Source: Terrimonas sp. (GTDB taxonomy: Bacteria > Bacteroidota > Bacteroidia > Chitinophagales > Chitinophagaceae). Taken from it: 64,000 nt of DNA. The DNA lies in NCBI GenBank assembly GCA_016125075.1, contig WGMO01000004.1, forward strand, positions 1 through 64,000, written 5' to 3'. A program made the position numbers and the translations under genes. The number at the start of each line of letters is the position of its first letter. The first letter of the stretch is position 1. The notes below the pieces were generated by a model that did not search any database, was not told where the DNA came from, and saw only the letters and a list, made by a program, of their open reading frames with translations. Positions 9,030-18,380 of this stretch are shown here, one piece after another.

Positions 9030-10496
9030 TCAGTAATACGACTTCCTGTGTAAATATAATCCGTTTTGCCCTAACTGGTTGAAGCTCCATTCAAACCGCA
9101 TTACAAAATCATAGAAGGTAACAATATCGATCCCCACGCCCCCGGAATACAGCATCTTATTGTTCAGGTTATTGTTACCGGGTTCGGGATTATACACATA
9201 GCCCATATTGGAATAGGCTTTTACATAGACTTTGAAAGGAATACTTTCAATCGTGGATTTTTTTATCGGCATCTTGATATTAAAACCGAGTAATTGTTTG
9301 GTGACCGTGGTTTTCAGGTATCCGCCGGCCACGCCATCCAGCACATAATATTCATAGCCCTGCATAAAAAAATCGCTGTATCCCAGCAGGCGCTGGTTAT
9401 AGAAAGGTTGTTTAAACGGCAGTTTCAGGTTGCCGGCCACCCTTAAGCCCAGCCAGGTTTTGCGGGCAATGGGCCAGTTACCACCCACTTTGACGGTTGT
9501 TTGCCAGAGATTGACCGATTTGTTCAACCCTTTTTTATTTACGCTGACCTCCGCCAGGTACCCCTTTAGCGGATAAGGAATAAAATCTACATCAAAATAA
9601 TTCATGATATAGTAGAGCTCGGGATACCGAATCCGGGTGTTGTTGTTGTATAAATAGGAGGGGTTTAATTTCCTTATGGTATCGATCACTTTTTCGCTGC
9701 TGTACCCCAAACCAAAGCGGTGCCTGGTTTTGATCGCCTTTCGGTAGGTCAGTTCGGCACTGGCATTAAAAAATGACCGCACAAACCTGTTTTCATCCTT
9801 ATAAAAGACCTGTTTGTTATTAGCGGTCGCATAATTCACTTCCCTGTTACTGCCCAGGTTCAGGGAGGTCCGCATCCCCCATTTCATGCTCTTTTCGATA
9901 TAGAGACGGTCATAACTCAGCGAAACCCTTTTGGTGTATCCGTTCACCAGCCATACATTCAGTTTATCATTCCGGCCCGTCGTATTGTTATGAATGATCT
10001 TCAGCCCGTAATCCACCCTGTTCAGGTTTCCCTTTTGTTCAATCAGCCACTGGTTAAAGTTTCGGTCAACCGGTTTAAAATAGGGAAGGGGGAACAGGTA
10101 CCATCGCTCCTTCACTTCGACGGTTATATCAACATTATAGCCATCAAATCTTTTCAGGGCTACGATCACATCATGGAAAAGGGCCGTGTTCATCAGTTGC
10201 CTTCTTGCATCTTCAAATCTCGCCACCAGGTCCTGGAGGGCATATTCTTCATTTTCCCGGAAAGGAAGTTCACGGAGTATGATACTCTCTTTTGTGCGTT
10301 TATTCCCGGAGATATAAATTTTCCTGACAAAGAAGGGACGGGCAATCACAGCAGAATCCTTTGCCGGATGTCCGACCGGGCTGCCCGGAGAAGGCAGTTC
10401 ATTATATGGTGATGACTGGCCGGTTTGCGCATCGAGGGTATAAGCCTGGCACCACATTACAAAAAAGACGATCACATATTTTTCCAGGCAAGGCAT
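9030..10496 (-). CDS. POTRA-domain outer membrane barrel protein (BamA/TamA-like)
   Basis: The 488-residue protein has an N-terminal signal sequence (to about 24) and one clear POTRA-type segment, VRKIYISGNKRTKESI, very close to the last POTRA of the BamA in this window. A strand-rich C-terminal region follows (LGYSDFFMQGYEYYVLDGVAG, VKAYSNMGYVYNPEPG), ending WSFNQLGQNGLYLHRKSYY. This is the Omp85 plan with a reduced periplasmic part. It may insert or translocate a specific substrate. The role is inferred from architecture alone. Confidence 0.75.
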   Translation of the reverse strand: MPCLEKYVIVFFVMWCQAYTLDAQTGQSSPYNELPSPGSPVGHPAKDSAVIARPFFVRKIYISGNKRTKESIILRELPFRENEEYALQDLVARFEDARRQLMNTALFHDVIVALKRFDGYNVDITVEVKERWYLFPLPYFKPVDRNFNQWLIEQKGNLNRVDYGLKIIHNNTTGRNDKLNVWLVNGYTKRVSLSYDRLYIEKSMKWGMRTSLNLGSNREVNYATANNKQVFYKDENRFVRSFFNASAELTYRKAIKTRHRFGLGYSSEKVIDTIRKLNPSYLYNNNTRIRYPELYYIMNYFDVDFIPYPLKGYLAEVSVNKKGLNKSVNLWQTTVKVGGNWPIARKTWLGLRVAGNLKLPFKQPFYNQRLLGYSDFFMQGYEYYVLDGVAGGYLKTTVTKQLLGFNIKMPIKKSTIESIPFKVYVKAYSNMGYVYNPEPGNNNLNNKMLYSGGVGIDIVTFYDFVMRFEWSFNQLGQNGLYLHRKSYY

Positions 10497-10567
10497 TTCT
10501 GTATACTACATCAGGTTTTATCAGAGGTTAAATTTAATGGGAAAAATGACATGCAGGTGAACCCTAC

Positions 10568-11230
10568 CTAGATTTTCAGGTAGTTCATCAGGTTGTCGTA
10601 GTTATTCCTCAGCTCATTCTCATAGAACTCTTCCCCAAAGGCATTTTTAACATTATACTCGTACCGTTGAAAGGTAGCAACGATGTCTGAGATCTCCACC
10701 TTATTAATTTTGAAGGTAACCTGCATCAGGCCGGTCTCGGGGTCCGTATATGTATTGAGTTGTGTGATCTGGGCGTCATTGGTTTCTACCAGCCGGCTGA
10801 TCTCGCTGAACGAATATTCCCTTGCTTCCATTTCCAGGACCACCAGCCCCCCGGGCTCTTTTACATTCATGAATTCCGAGGCCTGTTTGATCAGCTCCCG
10901 GTAACTCACAGAACCCATCAGTTCATTGTCGGGTGAAACGACGGGAATCACCGTTAATTTACCTTCAGCCGTAATATGCAGGGCTTTGAGAAAATGATCA
11001 TCCGGTAATACTTTGATCAGGGGGAATGATTCTTTTACTGCACGGATCTCAACGGTATCATCGGGGGTCTGTAACAGATCTTCTTCACTCACCAGGCCGA
11101 TATACAGTCCTTCATGGGCAAGGGGTAAATGTGCCACATGACAATCATTCATCAATTGCAAAGCATTGAAGACCTTGTCCTGCAATTGAAGATGGGGAAG
11201 AACCGGAGATATGAGATCTCTTGTTAACAT
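10568..11230 (-). CDS. CBS-domain protein
   Basis: The 220-residue soluble protein has two CBS motifs in the first half (VFNALQLMNDCHVAHLPL; FLKALHITAEGKLTVIPVV), which usually bind adenosine nucleotides. The second half resembles an ACT-like alpha/beta module (GGLVVLEMEAREYSFSEI). No catalytic domain is attached, so a stand-alone regulatory role is likely. Genes of this type are common next to nadK in this group. Confidence 0.75.
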   Translation of the reverse strand: MLTRDLISPVLPHLQLQDKVFNALQLMNDCHVAHLPLAHEGLYIGLVSEEDLLQTPDDTVEIRAVKESFPLIKVLPDDHFLKALHITAEGKLTVIPVVSPDNELMGSVSYRELIKQASEFMNVKEPGGLVVLEMEAREYSFSEISRLVETNDAQITQLNTYTDPETGLMQVTFKINKVEISDIVATFQRYEYNVKNAFGEEFYENELRNNYDNLMNYLKI

Positions 11231-11263
11231 GGATAGCGGCTTTTAATATTGAGACAGCAAGAC

Positions 11264-12040
11264 TTAAGCAACTGTTGCAGGCTGATTCAATTTTTTCAAA
11301 AATTTATGCAAAATAGCATTGAATTCATCCGGCATTTCCATCATGGGCGCATGCCCGCATTTATCGATAAAATGCAGTTCACTGTTAGGAATCAGTTTGT
11401 TAAACTCCCGGGCTACAAATGGCGGTGTGATCGTATCATTATTACCCCATATCAGCAGGGTGGGCTGTTTGATCTGGTTTAATTCCTCCCCCAGGTTATT
11501 CCGGATCGCACTTTTAGCAAGGGCAATGATCTTGATCACCTTGATACGGTTATTGGTGATGGAATACACTTCATCCACCAGCTCCTTGGTGGCTGTGGCA
11601 GGATCATAGAAAGTCAGTTCTGTTTTCTTCTTGATATATTCATAATCGCCCCGCTTGGGATAAGAATCCCCCATCCCATTCTCAAAGAGGCCGGAACTAC
11701 CGGTCAGGATCAGCGATTTGATGCGCTCCGGGTGTTTGAGGATGTGCACCAATGCTACATGCCCGCCCAGCGAGTTCCCTAAAAGATGAACATCCTGGTA
11801 ATTCCTCTTTTCAAGAAATTTATGAACATGTTTAGCCAGTCCCCCGACCGAGGTATGAAGGATGTCAAGGTCAAATAAGGGCAAAAGGGGCACCACCACT
11901 TTATACTGGTGCCTGAAATATTCAATCAGGTCCTGGAAATTGCTTAATGCCCCAAAAAGCCCATGCAGGAGCATCAAGGTTTCGCCTTCGCCTTCTTCAA
12001 CGAACCTGAATTTATCTACTTGTTTTATCTCGTATTCCAT
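11264..12040 (-). CDS. Alpha/beta-fold hydrolase
   Basis: The 258-residue hydrolase has the oxyanion-hole motif LLHGLFGALSNF, the nucleophile elbow LLGNSLGGH (Ser in GNSLGG, about residue 93), an acidic residue in WGNNDTITPP and the histidine in DKCGHAPMMEMP. The catalytic triad is therefore complete. The substrate cannot be read from the sequence. It has no signal peptide, so it is cytoplasmic. Confidence 0.85.
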   Translation of the reverse strand: MEYEIKQVDKFRFVEEGEGETLMLLHGLFGALSNFQDLIEYFRHQYKVVVPLLPLFDLDILHTSVGGLAKHVHKFLEKRNYQDVHLLGNSLGGHVALVHILKHPERIKSLILTGSSGLFENGMGDSYPKRGDYEYIKKKTELTFYDPATATKELVDEVYSITNNRIKVIKIIALAKSAIRNNLGEELNQIKQPTLLIWGNNDTITPPFVAREFNKLIPNSELHFIDKCGHAPMMEMPDEFNAILHKFLKKLNQPATVA

Positions 12041-12124
12041 GCCTTTATCTGCGCCAATTTATTTTTGCTAAAATAACTGATTTACAGCAAATATCTATGA
12101 ATTGAGCCTATCGGTTGTTTTTTA

Positions 12125-12667
12125 TTACAATCCCGAAACCTGCTCGGATACATTCCCGAAAAATGCCTGCAATTCAGCAAACATACCTTTAAAAAAAGGA
12201 ACCAGCGAACCAATTGTATTGATCACAGCCGGGCCCCATGGCCTGATATATGTATACGTAACGGAAGCATGGATCGTTTCATTTTTGAAAACCCCTAATT
12301 CAACTGCATAAAATAAAAAAATACTGAATATGATCAAATATAAAGCAGCATAAATCAGCACCCCGCCCAGCCGGTTCAACCAACCCAGCAGTACCAGCTC
12401 GGCACTTTTCTGGATGATACCGGCCACCAGCCTGACCAATACAACAATGACAATAAATACGGCAGCAAAAGAAATGACCGGAAGCCATTTATCTGAAATG
12501 TTGACCGACTTACCAATATAGGAAGCCACCACTGTAGAAAGCTTAATGGCCGCCGCGAGCCCGATGATCAGGGCAAGAATGGAAAATACGGCAACAATCA
12601 AACCTTTACGGTATCCTTTCACAATAGCAAGGACCAGGAGGATGGCCAGCAGCAGATCGATAATCAT
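12125..12667 (-). CDS. CvpA-family membrane protein
   Basis: The 180-residue protein has four hydrophobic segments (about 1-20, 25-45, 63-88, 100-122). The opening, IIDLLLAILLVLAIVKGYRKG, matches the CvpA family, linked to colicin V production and envelope function. It overlaps the YqeY gene by 4 nt, so the two are translationally coupled. The C-terminal soluble tail contains GPAVINTIGSLVPFFK. Confidence 0.8.
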   Translation of the reverse strand: MIIDLLLAILLVLAIVKGYRKGLIVAVFSILALIIGLAAAIKLSTVVASYIGKSVNISDKWLPVISFAAVFIVIVVLVRLVAGIIQKSAELVLLGWLNRLGGVLIYAALYLIIFSIFLFYAVELGVFKNETIHASVTYTYIRPWGPAVINTIGSLVPFFKGMFAELQAFFGNVSEQVSGL

Positions 12668-13116
12668 GCACTTAATAACTCTTTCACCAGGGTGGAAATT
12701 GTTTTGCCATCTGCTTTTCCGGCCAATTTTTTGGTCGCGAGACCCATTACCTTGCCCATATCAGCTGGTGAAACTGCCCCGCTTTCTTTGATAATAACGG
12801 TTAAGGCCGCTTTCAACTCCTCAGCAGACATCTGCTGCGGCAGGAATTTTTCAATGATGGCGATCTCTTCCTTTTCTTTCACCGCAAGGTCTTCGCGGTT
12901 TTGCTGCGTATAGATCTCCAAAGAATCCTTTCTTTGTTTGACCAGCTTTTGCAAGAGTTTCAACTCGTCTTCTTCTTTGAGCTCGCCGTTGGCCCCTTCG
13001 GAGGTCTTTGCCAGTAATATAGCGGCTTTAATGGCCCGCAGGCTGCGGAGGGCCGCTTCATTCTTTGCTTTCATGGCCTCTTTCATTTCAGCCATTATAT
13101 TTTGTTCCAGGTTCAT
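12664..13116 (-). CDS. GatB/YqeY domain protein
   Basis: The 150-residue helical protein resembles the tail domain of GatB (MAEMKEAMKAKNEAALRSLRAIKAAI; ADMGKVMGLATKKLAGKADG). YqeY-type proteins are thought to act in tRNA-dependent amidation, but the stand-alone form has no firmly assigned reaction. It sits between gldC (10 bp gap) and cvpA (4 nt overlap), so the three probably share a transcript. Confidence 0.9.
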   Translation of the reverse strand: MNLEQNIMAEMKEAMKAKNEAALRSLRAIKAAILLAKTSEGANGELKEEDELKLLQKLVKQRKDSLEIYTQQNREDLAVKEKEEIAIIEKFLPQQMSAEELKAALTVIIKESGAVSPADMGKVMGLATKKLAGKADGKTISTLVKELLSA

Positions 13117-13126
13117 GATCGATAAT

Positions 13127-13486
13127 TTAATCAGCTTTATTTTCTTTCAATTGCAATTCACGGAATTTATGATAAAACTCCTTCGCAAATTTTTTCATTT
13201 CCTCTGTCAGGTCTTTATGTTTGGTGGCCCTTTCATATGAATCGGCCATGGTGATCATGGTCTGGTAAAAAAAATCGGCCATTTCATCCACCATCATGTC
13301 CTTGGTCCAAAGGTCGATCCGTAAGGCGGTCTTTTCTGCCCCGTCCCAAAAGGATAACATCATGGCCTTTGCCTTTTGTGCATTGTCGATACTGGTATCG
13401 GAGGCTTTCCAGGAAATCGAATCCGGCACCTTGTTTTCATCCAGTTCCACATCGATGATGATCGAAGATTTATTCATGGCATCCAT
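13127..13486 (-). CDS. gldC: Gliding motility protein GldC
   Basis: The 119-residue protein carries the GldC pattern: SSIIIDVELDENKVPDSISW at the N-terminus, then MMLSFWDGAEKTALRIDLW and the helical DEMADFFYQTMITMADSYERA. GldC belongs to the Bacteroidota gliding/type IX secretion gene set, though it also occurs in non-gliding members. The start could be Met1 or Met4 (13477). It heads a gldC-yqeY-cvpA group. Confidence 0.85.
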   Translation of the reverse strand: MDAMNKSSIIIDVELDENKVPDSISWKASDTSIDNAQKAKAMMLSFWDGAEKTALRIDLWTKDMMVDEMADFFYQTMITMADSYERATKHKDLTEEMKKFAKEFYHKFRELQLKENKAD

Positions 13487-13570
13487 TTATTTGCTTAAAA
13501 ATTCAAGAAATCATTAACCGGCTTTTGCCAGGACAGGCTTTCTTCAAAAGAATGGCAAAATTAGCCTAAA

Positions 13571-14647
13571 TCAGGTTAACAACCCTTTGATATATTCCGA
13601 AAACTCTGTGGCCGATCTTTGCAGGGAGAGCCCTTCCAGGAAACGGGCAGCCGATGCTAACTGCTCCGCCCTTTTTTTTTCGTCCTTATACAGGATGCTC
13701 ATTTTTGCAAAGAGGTCATCGCGGTTAGCGGTATCGCAAATCAAAACGGCATTTTCATCGCCAACAGGTTCAGGGCCAATTACCGGAACCGCTAATTGCA
13801 TCAGGCCTGTTATGATGAATGTATAACCCGGCAAGGCACCCGGAACTATCACCGCATAGGCGGCGGCTGAGAGCTGAATCAGTTGCCCGGGGAAGGGTTG
13901 CGCTACCATCACTACATCATCCCGATACTTATAACCGGACAGCAGCTTATTGTATGCATCGGCAGACCCCGGCATTACGAATACAATCTTCAAACTGCTT
14001 TGCAGTCTTTTTTTGAACTGGGAGAAGGCCTTCAGGATGTCCCTGAACCCGTTTTCATCCTGCTGATCCAGGTAAAAAAGAAAATATTCCTTTCCCCCGG
14101 CATATTGTTCCCGGATGGCTTGTTTCTCTTCCGGTGTATGGGGATGGAGCCCGGAAACCGGGAAGGGAGTGAGCAGCCTTACCTGCTGAACCGGAAGTTT
14201 ATACACTTCCGCTAAAACTGTCTGAACGCCGGGCAGTGTTGTAATGATCAGGGACCCTGCAGAAGCAAAATCGTGCATTATTTTTTTTGCCTTTTTTTTA
14301 TCCTTCAACAGAAGCCTGTCATGGACCATCCAGATCACTGCCCTTCCTTTCTTTTTTTGCAGCGGATGAAAAGAGATGATAAGACGGGGTTTTTGCTTTT
14401 TTATCAGGGCAGGCAAAACAATATGTTTCCGGAGCTTTTTTTTCAGGAAACCGGCATCCTGCCGACCCGCATGGATGGATTGAAATTCCGGAAAAGCCCG
14501 AAGGAGCCTTTCAGTAGCCTCATCCACCAGGAAAATAAATTCCACGCCGGGAAAATCATCTTTTATGGACTGAATAAATTCGATCAATGACCGGACCCCC
14601 ATTTCAGGGAACCCTTTGCAGGATCTGATATCAACCACTATTTTCAT
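13571..14647 (-). CDS. Glycosyltransferase-like protein (GT-B fold, divergent active site)
   Basis: The 358-residue protein follows the GT4 two-domain plan: an N-terminal half with VVDIRSCKGFPEMGVRS and the LIISFHPLQ region, and a C-terminal half with YFLFYLDQQDENGFRDILKAF and KIVFVMPGSADAYNKLL. The usual E-x7-E nucleotide-sugar motif is not recognisable: the equivalent stretch (about 274-290) reads GYTFIITGLMQLAVPVI, with no glutamates. It may be a non-catalytic or highly divergent relative. It stands alone on the minus strand, divergent from the T9SS cargo gene. Confidence 0.65.
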   Translation of the reverse strand: MKIVVDIRSCKGFPEMGVRSLIEFIQSIKDDFPGVEFIFLVDEATERLLRAFPEFQSIHAGRQDAGFLKKKLRKHIVLPALIKKQKPRLIISFHPLQKKKGRAVIWMVHDRLLLKDKKKAKKIMHDFASAGSLIITTLPGVQTVLAEVYKLPVQQVRLLTPFPVSGLHPHTPEEKQAIREQYAGGKEYFLFYLDQQDENGFRDILKAFSQFKKRLQSSLKIVFVMPGSADAYNKLLSGYKYRDDVVMVAQPFPGQLIQLSAAAYAVIVPGALPGYTFIITGLMQLAVPVIGPEPVGDENAVLICDTANRDDLFAKMSILYKDEKKRAEQLASAARFLEGLSLQRSATEFSEYIKGLLT

Positions 14648-14947
14648 AAATACTGTGCAAAATTATTTTTAATCGGCTCACCGTGATTTTTATGAAAAAA
14701 TACGATGCATTTTTACCTGCTGTACGCTATCTTTTGTTAAAAATATCCCTGTTTTTTTACTACAAAAATTCCGGAGGCAAGATAGGTGATTACTCTTAGT
14801 TACTTATAGGCTGCTATCGTAATAATTGGCCTGATTATACACGAAATACGGGAAATTAAATCGAGCAGTTATACAATTGCTTCCCCCCCGGATCATCTTT
14901 AATTTTACAGGGTTAGTAAGTACAATTATTAACCAAAACTCCGACCT
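14648..14947. other. Divergent intergenic region
   Basis: About 300 bp between the glycosyltransferase-like gene and the T9SS cargo. Near the former, TAATTTTG on the minus strand (14658-14665) matches the -7 consensus but lies very close to the start codon. I see no RNA gene, repeat or convincing small protein. Confidence 0.4.
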
Positions 14948-16147
14948 ATGAAACATGTTTACAAATCTTATTTTTTGGCCCTGATTTTTGCAGCGATGGG
15001 GATGATAACTGCACAAAAAACTTTGGCCCAATGTGCCGGTGGCTATACCCCGGGTACTACGGCATACGATACAACCATTTATTTTGGTACCGGCGTCACG
15101 TCTACCCCTGTACAATTCCCCAAATTTGACCCGCAGAATGGTACGGTGAATTGTGTGCGGCTTTGTATCACCATCACCGGGGTCATTGATACGCTGGCGA
15201 TCGAAAATTTTTCCTTTGCCAACCAAACAGCCAATTTTTCCTATATCAGGACAGACCAGATCTCCGGGCCCGGATTAAGCACTCCTTTATCCAACAGTAT
15301 CACGGCCAATTATGGACCTTATAGCCTGGCGCCCAATAATATGGTTTTGGGATCCGGTCCCGATTTTATCGGTTTCGGACATGATACGGTTTTGAACAAA
15401 CAGCTTTGTCATGTACTGACCGATACCTCCGATATTTCACAGTTTTATGGTACGGACAGCCTCACTTATAATTACGATATCTCTGTTTCTGCCAATGCAT
15501 CCGTTACAGGGGGTAGCAGTTCCACCCTGGTGCTCACATCCGCCTTTGTGAATTTCCATTTTGAATACTGTTATTGTCCGCCGATCATCCTGCCTTCTTA
15601 TACTTTTTTCCTGAATGCGGTAAAATTACATGAGAAGACAGCCGATCTTTTCTGGAAGCAACCCAACCTGCAGGACCCGGATTATGTATTCGAGGTGGAG
15701 GTCAGTCCGGACGGGAACCGCTTTTATCCCATTGCTACGGTGAAGAAAGAAGAGATGGAAAATGACGGTTATTATCATTACCGGTACACCCCTTCATCCG
15801 ACCAGCAAACCAATTATTATTTCAGGATCAGGATAAAATACGCAAGTGGCGCCTATCGGTTGAGCCAGACCAAGACCCTGCAGTTAGGGACTTTAAAAAG
15901 TAGTTTTACGATTTTCCCCAATCCTTCGAATGGCATTGTTGGTATCAAATTTGATGGTAGTAATCCTGCCAATCTAAAAATACAGATCGTCAATATAAAC
16001 GGTCAAACTGTTTATAATGGGAAACTTGAAGTAAACGGACCATCCTACAGGCAAATAACAACGCTCAATGCCGGTATGTACTGGTTAAGGCTGACAGATG
16101 TTACGAGCCAGCTGTCCGGAGTCAATCAACTTCTCATTATTAAATGA
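14948..16147 (+). CDS. Secreted protein with type IX secretion C-terminal sorting domain
   Basis: The 399-residue protein begins with a signal peptide (MKHVYKSYFLALIF to TLAQ, about 28). The body is a beta-rich module with paired cysteines, then a fibronectin-like segment (KLHEKTADLFWKQPNLQD; YHYRYTPSSDQQTNYYFRI). The last 80 residues match the T9SS type A domain: FTIFPNPSNGIVGIKF, IVNINGQTVYNG, LNAGMYWLRLTD. Such proteins cross the outer membrane by the type IX system and are cleaved or anchored at the surface. The passenger function is not recognisable. Confidence 0.85.
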   Translation: MKHVYKSYFLALIFAAMGMITAQKTLAQCAGGYTPGTTAYDTTIYFGTGVTSTPVQFPKFDPQNGTVNCVRLCITITGVIDTLAIENFSFANQTANFSYIRTDQISGPGLSTPLSNSITANYGPYSLAPNNMVLGSGPDFIGFGHDTVLNKQLCHVLTDTSDISQFYGTDSLTYNYDISVSANASVTGGSSSTLVLTSAFVNFHFEYCYCPPIILPSYTFFLNAVKLHEKTADLFWKQPNLQDPDYVFEVEVSPDGNRFYPIATVKKEEMENDGYYHYRYTPSSDQQTNYYFRIRIKYASGAYRLSQTKTLQLGTLKSSFTIFPNPSNGIVGIKFDGSNPANLKIQIVNINGQTVYNGKLEVNGPSYRQITTLNAGMYWLRLTDVTSQLSGVNQLLIIK

Positions 16148-16280
16148 CCTCTTAGGTGGAAGAGGATGGTGGCTTGTAAAAGGGGCCTTGGTTCGGGGCC
16201 CCTTTCTTTTTGCGCAAACCGCCCCATTTCAGGTTCTCAACGGTAAAGCTTACATTTGTCTTTCTCACTTTAACTTTTTT

Positions 16281-16949
16281 ATGGATTATAATACTACAAG
16301 GAACTACCTGAGCATGCGTGAATATGGCCGTCATATTCAGAAAATGATCGAGCACCTGCTCACGATTGAAGACCGGGAGCGCAGACAGCGCAATGCCTAT
16401 GCCGTTATTGAGCTGATGGGCTTTCTGAACCCCCACCTGCGGAATGTGGAGGATTTCAGGCATAAATTATGGGATCACTTATTTTTCATTTCCGATTTTA
16501 AACTGGATGTTGATTCCCCCTACCCAATCCCTACCAAGGAAACCCTGAAGGCCAAACCCGAGCCCCTGCCCTATCCCGACAGAAATCCCAAATTCTACCA
16601 CCTGGGCAAAAACCTGGAACTGGTAATTGATAAAGCATTGAAAGAAGAAGACCCCGATAAAAAACAGGGTTTTGCCAATGCGATCGCATATTATATGAAA
16701 CTGGCCTATAATAACTGGCATAAGGAAACCGTGCATGATGATGCCATTCAAAGCGAGCTGACCAATATTACCGGTGGTGAACTGGAATTCACCAATACTC
16801 CTTTTGTTAAAGCCTACCGGCCGCAACCCGAAAACCGCGACCGCGGTGGATATGGTAAGCAGAGAGGTAAATACCAGCAGAGAGGCGGTAGCGGTGGTGG
16901 CCATCGTAACAGCGGTGGGGGCAGTAAATTCAAAAAGAAAAGATACTGA
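16281..16949 (+). CDS. DUF4290 protein
   Basis: About 222 residues from the ATG at 16281; longer upstream readings overlap the previous gene and lack coding character. The core contains MREYGRHIQKMIEHLLTIEDRERR, VIELMGFLNPHLRNV and KLWDHLFFISDF, which I associate with the DUF4290 family of Bacteroidota. The tail from about 190 is a low-complexity RGG/GGG segment rich in R, G, Q and K, suggesting nucleic-acid contact. It precedes murA and ends with a strong terminator. Confidence 0.75.
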   Translation: MDYNTTRNYLSMREYGRHIQKMIEHLLTIEDRERRQRNAYAVIELMGFLNPHLRNVEDFRHKLWDHLFFISDFKLDVDSPYPIPTKETLKAKPEPLPYPDRNPKFYHLGKNLELVIDKALKEEDPDKKQGFANAIAYYMKLAYNNWHKETVHDDAIQSELTNITGGELEFTNTPFVKAYRPQPENRDRGGYGKQRGKYQQRGGSGGGHRNSGGGSKFKKKRY

Positions 16950-16972
16950 GTACAGGATACATTTTTACAATG

Positions 16973-17005
16973 AAAAGTTGACAGGGTTTTCCTGTCAACT
17001 TTTTT
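16973..17005 (+). terminator. Intrinsic terminator after the DUF4290 gene
   Basis: AAAAGTTGACAGG (16973-16985) and CCTGTCAACTTTT (16991-17003) form a 13-bp perfect stem with a 5-nt loop, running into a T-tract. It lies about 25 bp after the stop codon and separates this gene from murA. Confidence 0.9.
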
Positions 17006-17069
17006 GTTTTTACATTGCAGTACTTATAACAGGTTAACGATTATCCCGTGAACCTCTTAATACCAAGCC

Positions 17070-18380
17070 ATGCATTCATTTGAAGTTACCGGCGGAAAAA
17101 AACTAAAAGGGGATATCCTTCCCCAGGGCGCAAAAAACGAGGCCCTCCAGATCATCAGCGCCGTATTACTGACCCCGGAAAAAATCAAGGTCCGGAATAT
17201 CCCCGATATCCTTGATGTAAACCTGCTGATTGAGTTGCTGGGGGAAATGAATGTAAAGATCGAAAGGCCCGAGCGCGATACCTGTATCTTCCAGGCCGAC
17301 GATGTGAATATTGATTACCTACACAGTGAGACCTTTAAACAGAAAAGTGGTCGCTTACGCGGCTCCGTGATGCTGGCCGGCCCCATGCTGGCCCGTTTCA
17401 GGAAGGCCTTTATCCCCAAACCCGGGGGCGATAAGATCGGGAGAAGAAGACTCGACACCCATATCATTGCCTTTCAGCAACTCGGCGCCTCTTTTAATTA
17501 TCATGCAGAAGATGGATTCTTTCACCTGGAGGCCCCGCACCTGCAGGGTGCGGACCTGTTACTCGACGAGCCCTCCGTGACCGGTACCGCCAATATCATC
17601 ATGGCCGCCGTGATGGCGGTGGGCAGCACTACTTTGTACAATGCAGCCTGTGAGCCCTATATCCAGCAATTATGCAGGATGCTCAATAGCATGGGGGCAA
17701 AGATCACCGGTATTGGCAGTAATAAATTATCTGTTGAAGGAGTCAGTTACCTGGGTGGCACGGAGCATAGCATGCTGCCCGATATGATTGAAGTAGGGTC
17801 ATTTATTGGCCTGGCAGCCATGACCCAGAGTGATATCACCATTAAAAATGCGGGGATAGAACACCTGGGGGTGATACCCGAAAAATTCCGGCAGCTGGGT
17901 ATCCAAATCAATTGTAAAGGAGATGATATCCATATACCCGAACAGGAGATTTATGAAGTGCAGCGTTATCTTGATGGCGGCGTGCTGACCATTTACGATC
18001 ATCCCTGGCCGGGCTTTACCCCCGACCTGCTGAGCATTGTACTGGTAACGGCCATCCAGGCCAGGGGCAGTGTATTGATACACCAGAAAATGTTTGAAAG
18101 CCGATTGTTCTTTGTCGACAAGCTGATCGATATGGGGGCGCAGATCATACTTTGTGATCCGCACCGTGCCGTGGTGATCGGGTTGGAAAGGGAACAAAAA
18201 TTAAGAGGTATCACGATGAGCAGCCCCGATATCCGGGCAGGGGTAGCCTTGTTAATTGCCGCCCTGAGTGCAGAAGGAAAGAGTACCATACAGAATATTG
18301 AACAGATTGACCGGGGCTACCAGCATATTGACCTCCGGCTCCAGGCATTAGGGGCGGAGATAAAAAGGGTGCTGGGATAG
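17070..18380 (+). CDS. murA: UDP-N-acetylglucosamine 1-carboxyvinyltransferase
   Basis: The 436-residue enzyme makes the first committed step of peptidoglycan synthesis, transferring enolpyruvyl from PEP to UDP-GlcNAc. The N-terminal KLKGDILPQGAKNEAL (Lys22, Asn23) and the loop KPGGDKIGRRRLDTH are clear. In that loop the residue aligned with E. coli Cys115 is aspartate (Asp121), a change known from other bacteria to prevent fosfomycin alkylation. Length is normal. It marks the right end of the core block before the AT-rich island. Confidence 0.95.
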   Translation: MHSFEVTGGKKLKGDILPQGAKNEALQIISAVLLTPEKIKVRNIPDILDVNLLIELLGEMNVKIERPERDTCIFQADDVNIDYLHSETFKQKSGRLRGSVMLAGPMLARFRKAFIPKPGGDKIGRRRLDTHIIAFQQLGASFNYHAEDGFFHLEAPHLQGADLLLDEPSVTGTANIIMAAVMAVGSTTLYNAACEPYIQQLCRMLNSMGAKITGIGSNKLSVEGVSYLGGTEHSMLPDMIEVGSFIGLAAMTQSDITIKNAGIEHLGVIPEKFRQLGIQINCKGDDIHIPEQEIYEVQRYLDGGVLTIYDHPWPGFTPDLLSIVLVTAIQARGSVLIHQKMFESRLFFVDKLIDMGAQIILCDPHRAVVIGLEREQKLRGITMSSPDIRAGVALLIAALSAEGKSTIQNIEQIDRGYQHIDLRLQALGAEIKRVLG

